From Aphrophora alni (lineage: Eukaryota > Arthropoda > Insecta > Hemiptera > Aphrophoridae): DNA of 64,000 nucleotides. The first letter of the stretch is position 1. The number at the start of each line of letters is the position of its first letter. The stretch covers positions 3,440,001 to 3,504,000 of the forward strand of contig OY740766.1 in assembly GCA_963513935.1 (NCBI GenBank), given 5' to 3'. The translations under genes and the position numbers were made by a program. Below are positions 60,117-64,000 of the stretch, piece by piece. Below the pieces are notes generated by a model, which was not told the origin of the DNA, searched no databases, and was given only the letters and a program-made list of their open reading frames with translations.

Positions 60117-61262
60117 CAAAATAAGGATGTTTAGATCTACACTGTATTTGCACACAAATGTCTATAATTACTAAACTGCAAGTACTCAATACTTAGTTTA
60201 AATTGAAGGTTATGTGTGGTACATCTCAGTAGAGTAAAACATGGTAGGCCTAATAGAGAATACATATCGTGAAAATTTAATAGATTGGTTCCCAACAAAT
60301 ACAATAATGTCCGACAATTACTAATTTCTAACGTAATAAATATCTGTTTGGTAATTGTTTAGATAAAAGTAACTGCTAATTTTCGGGATTTTTTTTATCG
60401 TCTACCGTAGGCCTACTACATACTTTACTTCTTAAGAATAAATAATGTTTTCATTGCTGTGGTCACTTTTTTTCACTGAAAAATTACAATTTACAAACTA
60501 TCAGATCGACGGGTTTGTAGAATGGCTAATTTTCACATTCACGTCTCATAGGCTACAAAGACAAAAGGTTTGGCTAAGTGGTTTAACAGTAGGCTATATT
60601 ATGCCTTTCGTGATATAATTTATATCGCCCACCGTATTTTAATAGCAAATTATTAGCCCAGTGGTTGTATGATATATATAAATATAGCCATCTGGCCAAA
60701 ACTGTCGTGACATAAAAATAGCGATATAGGGTAGTAACTATTATTGTGTAATGCGCATGCGTCAAACCATACGATAGTATTGTCTTGCCATCATGTGTAA
60801 CCTATAAACCCGTCGATTGTAAATTGTAATTTTTCAGTGAAAAAAAGTGATCTCCTAAATGGAAACATTATTTATTCTTAAAAAGTAAGGTATGTAGTAG
60901 ATGATAAACAAAAAAATCCCGAAAATTACCAGTTAACTTTATGTAAACAAATACCATCTGTTTAAATTGATGTTTTAGTATTTAGATTGGTTAACTATAA
61001 CATAGTAAGTTATTTTAGGTTAGAGTATTTTACAGTTGTTGAAGATAGTCTAAGTTTATTTGTAGGCAATAAAATGGTGAATATTATTTAGACTTAGTTT
61101 CTTGCGGATTATGAGAGTAACATTGATAATATTATTAAATATGCAGCCTTCTTTGATCAGTGTATAGATAGGCCTCAATAAGAATAATTTTAGACAATGT
61201 GGATTGAGGTTAGATGATTTGGAACGTTGTTTGATACAGTTCATGTGCATTAATTACTAACA
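60117..61262. repeat. Diverged copy of the 63-kb direct repeat family, split by the inverted-repeat element
   Basis: 60160-60240 (GGTTATGTGTGGTACAT) resembles 63275-63355. 61030-61262 (ACAGTTGTTGAAGAT, GATAGGCCTCAAT, GTTCATGTGCATTAA) resembles 62978-63075 and 63390-63540. The element at 60343-60960 lies between them. Confidence 0.55.
60343..60960. mobile_element. Second inverted-repeat element
   Basis: Left arm about 60343-60516 and right arm about 60808-60960 are reverse complements (for example TTTTCGGGATTTTTTT on the left and AAAAAAATCCCGAAAA on the right). The centre shares words with the 59.4-kb element, including GATATATATAA, CTGGCCAAA and GCGCATGCG, so the two are probably related. 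Confidence 0.7.
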
Positions 61263-61349
61263 TAACTTGAACGTCAATTTGTAGGCATAAGCTACATGTA
61301 GAATTCACAAGAAAAACGTTAAATGTTACATTTTATTAAAAAAAATCCC

Positions 61350-61600
61350 CCCACCCTTTGCTGTTGAAAGGCGTAATATCTCTTGGTCATATAAAAAAAA
61401 TAAGAAAGCAGTATAAAATCAAGATCCCTAGTATTCAAATATTCTAATAGCGTCAGCACGAAAAAGAACACGAGTTGGTCAAGAAAGACCGGAAAGATGA
61501 AAAGAGAGTAGCCTATAACCCAAGACTATATGGAAAAGGACTATATCCAGCTAGATTGCCAAGGCTTCACTAAAATGAGCCTCTGAGGGTTTTATTAAAA
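61350..61600 (-). mobile_element. R1 copy J
   Basis: AATATCTCTTGGTCATAT, GAACACGAGTTGGTCAAGAA, CCAAGACTATATGGAAAAGG and ATGAGCCTCTGAGGG. Near full length on the minus strand; useful for defining the 5' end of the family. Confidence 0.7.
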
Positions 61601-62929
61601 AAAAACAAAAAAAAACATAATCACGATTAAGTCAGGAAATTCTATTAAATTTACACTCTATATAATGTATCCTAATGTCTATATTAACGAAGAAACAGAA
61701 AACTTGGTAATAGTCTAGTAGGCCTATATCTTGTTCAATTAAGGAAGTCGGTTGTGGATGTGTTTCTCCGTGCCCCTAATTCTCTTGCTCACTGACACTC
61801 ACGGGCGATCCAATCTCTGACAGCTGTCACACTCACCTATAAGAATCTTTTTCATAATAAGTATGAAATTATTCCGTCATGGATATTCTTGAAATTTAAT
61901 GTTAACATTGCGGGAGGCCTATTTGTTTTATTTTTCACAAACAGTTCTTTATATTTATTTCTGGGGTCTGAAAGCTACTTGAAACTATAGTTTGCTTTTT
62001 ATGTAACTATTTCGCGTAGCTAGGGTGAAATTGGATATAGGCTAATGTTATTTATCATCCAACACGAACATGAGAAAGTTTGATGTTATAATATTGTATG
62101 CAGAAAACTATATAATCAATTTTAAACTAATGCAAAGAAATTCAATAAAGATGAAAATCCAAATACATACAACGTAGAATTTTTGAACAAAAATTCTTTC
62201 AAAACCATCTGGGAATAAACATAACAACTACAAACTATGTTAAAAACTTAACCTAAACAATATTACTGTGAGTATTAAAGTTTTGTTTTTATACTACTTC
62301 ATCCCTTGTATGCGTTTTAAATATCAAATTTAATAAAACAAAACTTATAAAATATGCTGTGGTTGGCCTAACACTGAATTTTTTAAAATTTTGAATTTTA
62401 TTATTTGTTTTGTAGGTCTATAAATTATTACTTTACTAATATCACATAATATAAGCCTAGTATTAATTTCAATAATATATCGCACCGAAGTATTTTGTTT
62501 AACCCCTGATTACATTAAAATAATTCAATAAAAGAGGTTTAAGAAGTCTAAAAGATTTCCCACTGATTAAATAACGGCCACCTTGACTTTCGTCGCTTCT
62601 TGTGAAAAGTATTGAACATTGGAAGCGTCAACGATAGACTAGATATAAACAGCCTTGTGTTTCTAGCCTAATTAGAGTAATTGACAACGGGAAAGAATTA
62701 ATTTAGAAGTTTCAAGTTACTATAACCTAGCAAACAAATACCGATTGGGAAGGCAGTGGTATAAGAAAGAAAGAACAGGGACAGGGAGTTACATTTTGAA
62801 GTAGCAGACTGGTTGATGGTTTACTTTTCTTTTCGTGTGTATTAATATTATTATGTGTTACAAATTGGAGTATTTAATTCAACAAAAGGTATGGATACTT
62901 TCTACCTTGTTTGATTTAATGGATTATTC

Positions 62930-63990
62930 ATTCAAGTTCATTTACTGTGGTATTATATAGTCTAGGCTAATTTTTACAGTTAGTTGTTGAAGATGCGTTT
63001 AGCTTAGGTTATGCAGGTTGATTATTATTTAGCTTATGTTACAGTAGATACAGATTATCAGAGTAATATTGGTAATGTAATATAAGTAAGCCAATAGGAG
63101 TTTAACGTCAGTTTTTAGGCCTAATTCTAACAATAGGTTCTTGGCTATATTTCGTATTTGTTAGATGTTATGTTCAGTATTCCATTTAATCGTTGTTTTA
63201 ATTTTAAACATGTGATTAGTTTCTTAAATATAAAATAAGGAAATTGAACTGTCTATATTTATGTAAGGTGTACCAATCTCTATAATTATTACTAAACAAT
63301 ACTATAAACTCGGTAATAGTGTACATTGGAGGTTATGTGTATTATTACATTTCATAATAACACTTAACATTCTTAGGTTTATGTTTGTTACAGATTATCA
63401 GTGTAATATTGGTAATGCAATATAAGTAAGCCTACTTATATGAGTTGATAGATAGGCCTAAATATAAATTGCCTACTTGCTAGGAAGAGGCTAAATGATT
63501 TAGTCTTAACTTTGTTTTACAATAGTTCATGTTTAGATATCATATTAGTTGATGCACAATAGGAGTTTAACGTCAGTTTTTAGGCCTAATTCTAACAATA
63601 GGTTCTTGGCTACATTTCGTGTTTATTTGTTAGATGTTATGTTCAGTATTCCATTTAATCGTTGTTTTAATTTTAAACATGTGATTAGTTTCTTAAATAT
63701 AAAATAAGGTAATTGAACTTAAGTCTACATATGTAAGGTGTACCAATCTCTATAATTATTACTAAACAATACTCTAAACTCGGTATTAGTGTACATTGGA
63801 GGTTATGTGTATTAATACATTTCATGTTAACACTTAACATCCTTAAGTTTATGTTTGTTATAGATTAACAGGGTAATGTTGATATATATATATAGATTGT
63901 ATGCAATTATATAAATGATTTGGGTTAATCGTATTCTTCACGGTAGTTCATATACAGATAGGCTACTATAATTACTTTAACATGCGGTAT
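62930..63990. repeat. Imperfect direct repeat, about 340-470 bp, three partial units
   Basis: CAGATTATCAGNGTAATATT recurs at 63050 and 63390, with a diverged start at 63861. The block from AATAGGAGTTTAACGTCAG to the end of the unit is nearly identical at 63093-63390 and 63559-63858. The second unit has about 120 bp (63430-63558) that the first lacks; the third unit and the 61-kb copy contain it, so the first unit suffered a deletion. Confidence 0.85.
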
Positions 63991-64000
63991 TGTGTCATAT

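Overview
The window looks like nuclear DNA from an arthropod, most likely an insect. It is AT-rich, has long introns with GT-AG borders, and carries many interstitial tracts of TTAGG, the ancestral insect telomere unit. A hemipteran origin would fit the repeat style, but that is inference. There is no bacterial-type gene density, no operon, no CRISPR array and no rRNA that I can support.

I can defend one intact protein-coding gene: a seven-exon, plus-strand PAQR3-like gene (progestin and adipoQ receptor family member 3, also called RKTG). Its coding exons run from 17888 to 40730, and all splice phases agree. Spliced, it encodes 326 residues with seven predicted membrane segments, the NETVNIWSH motif, and the His / HxxxH set that binds zinc in this superfamily. 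Its six introns hold most of the middle of the window. A short out-of-frame upstream ORF overlaps its start codon.

Layout. 1-420: GC-richer segment with repeated ACCCGGCA motifs. 1151-3110: about 20 copies of a 91-bp satellite that carries TTAGG units inside each monomer. 3691-3896: foldback element with a hammerhead-ribozyme-like core. 4-17.8 kb: AT-rich flank with SINE-like repeats, two degenerate TTAGG arrays, simple repeats and a small terminal-inverted-repeat (TIR) element. 17.9-40.7 kb: the PAQR3-like gene, whose introns contain two more hammerhead-bearing foldbacks (29.1-29.6 and 34.0-34.4 kb), a deleted Tigger/pogo transposon with a transposase C-terminal remnant (32.13-33.20 kb), a tRNA-like SINE and a piggyBac-like MITE (38.70-39.52 kb). 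40.7-64 kb: 3' flank with two more TTAA-flanked piggyBac-like MITEs, a pogo-like MITE, inverted-repeat elements at 59.4-61 kb, and long imperfect direct repeats at 60.1-64 kb.

The most interesting signal is a recurring arrangement: three separate long inverted repeats, each with a compact hammerhead-like core. In two of them the core sits in both arms. All share the same plan: stem I, a CUGANGA-like box, an extra U, stem II, GAAA, a 6-nt palindrome as stem III, then U-A or U-C. This fits remnants of Penelope-like retroelement terminal repeats, in which hammerhead motifs are known. Recurrent RFX X-box-like and NRF-1-like palindromes, some inside mobile elements, are a second theme.
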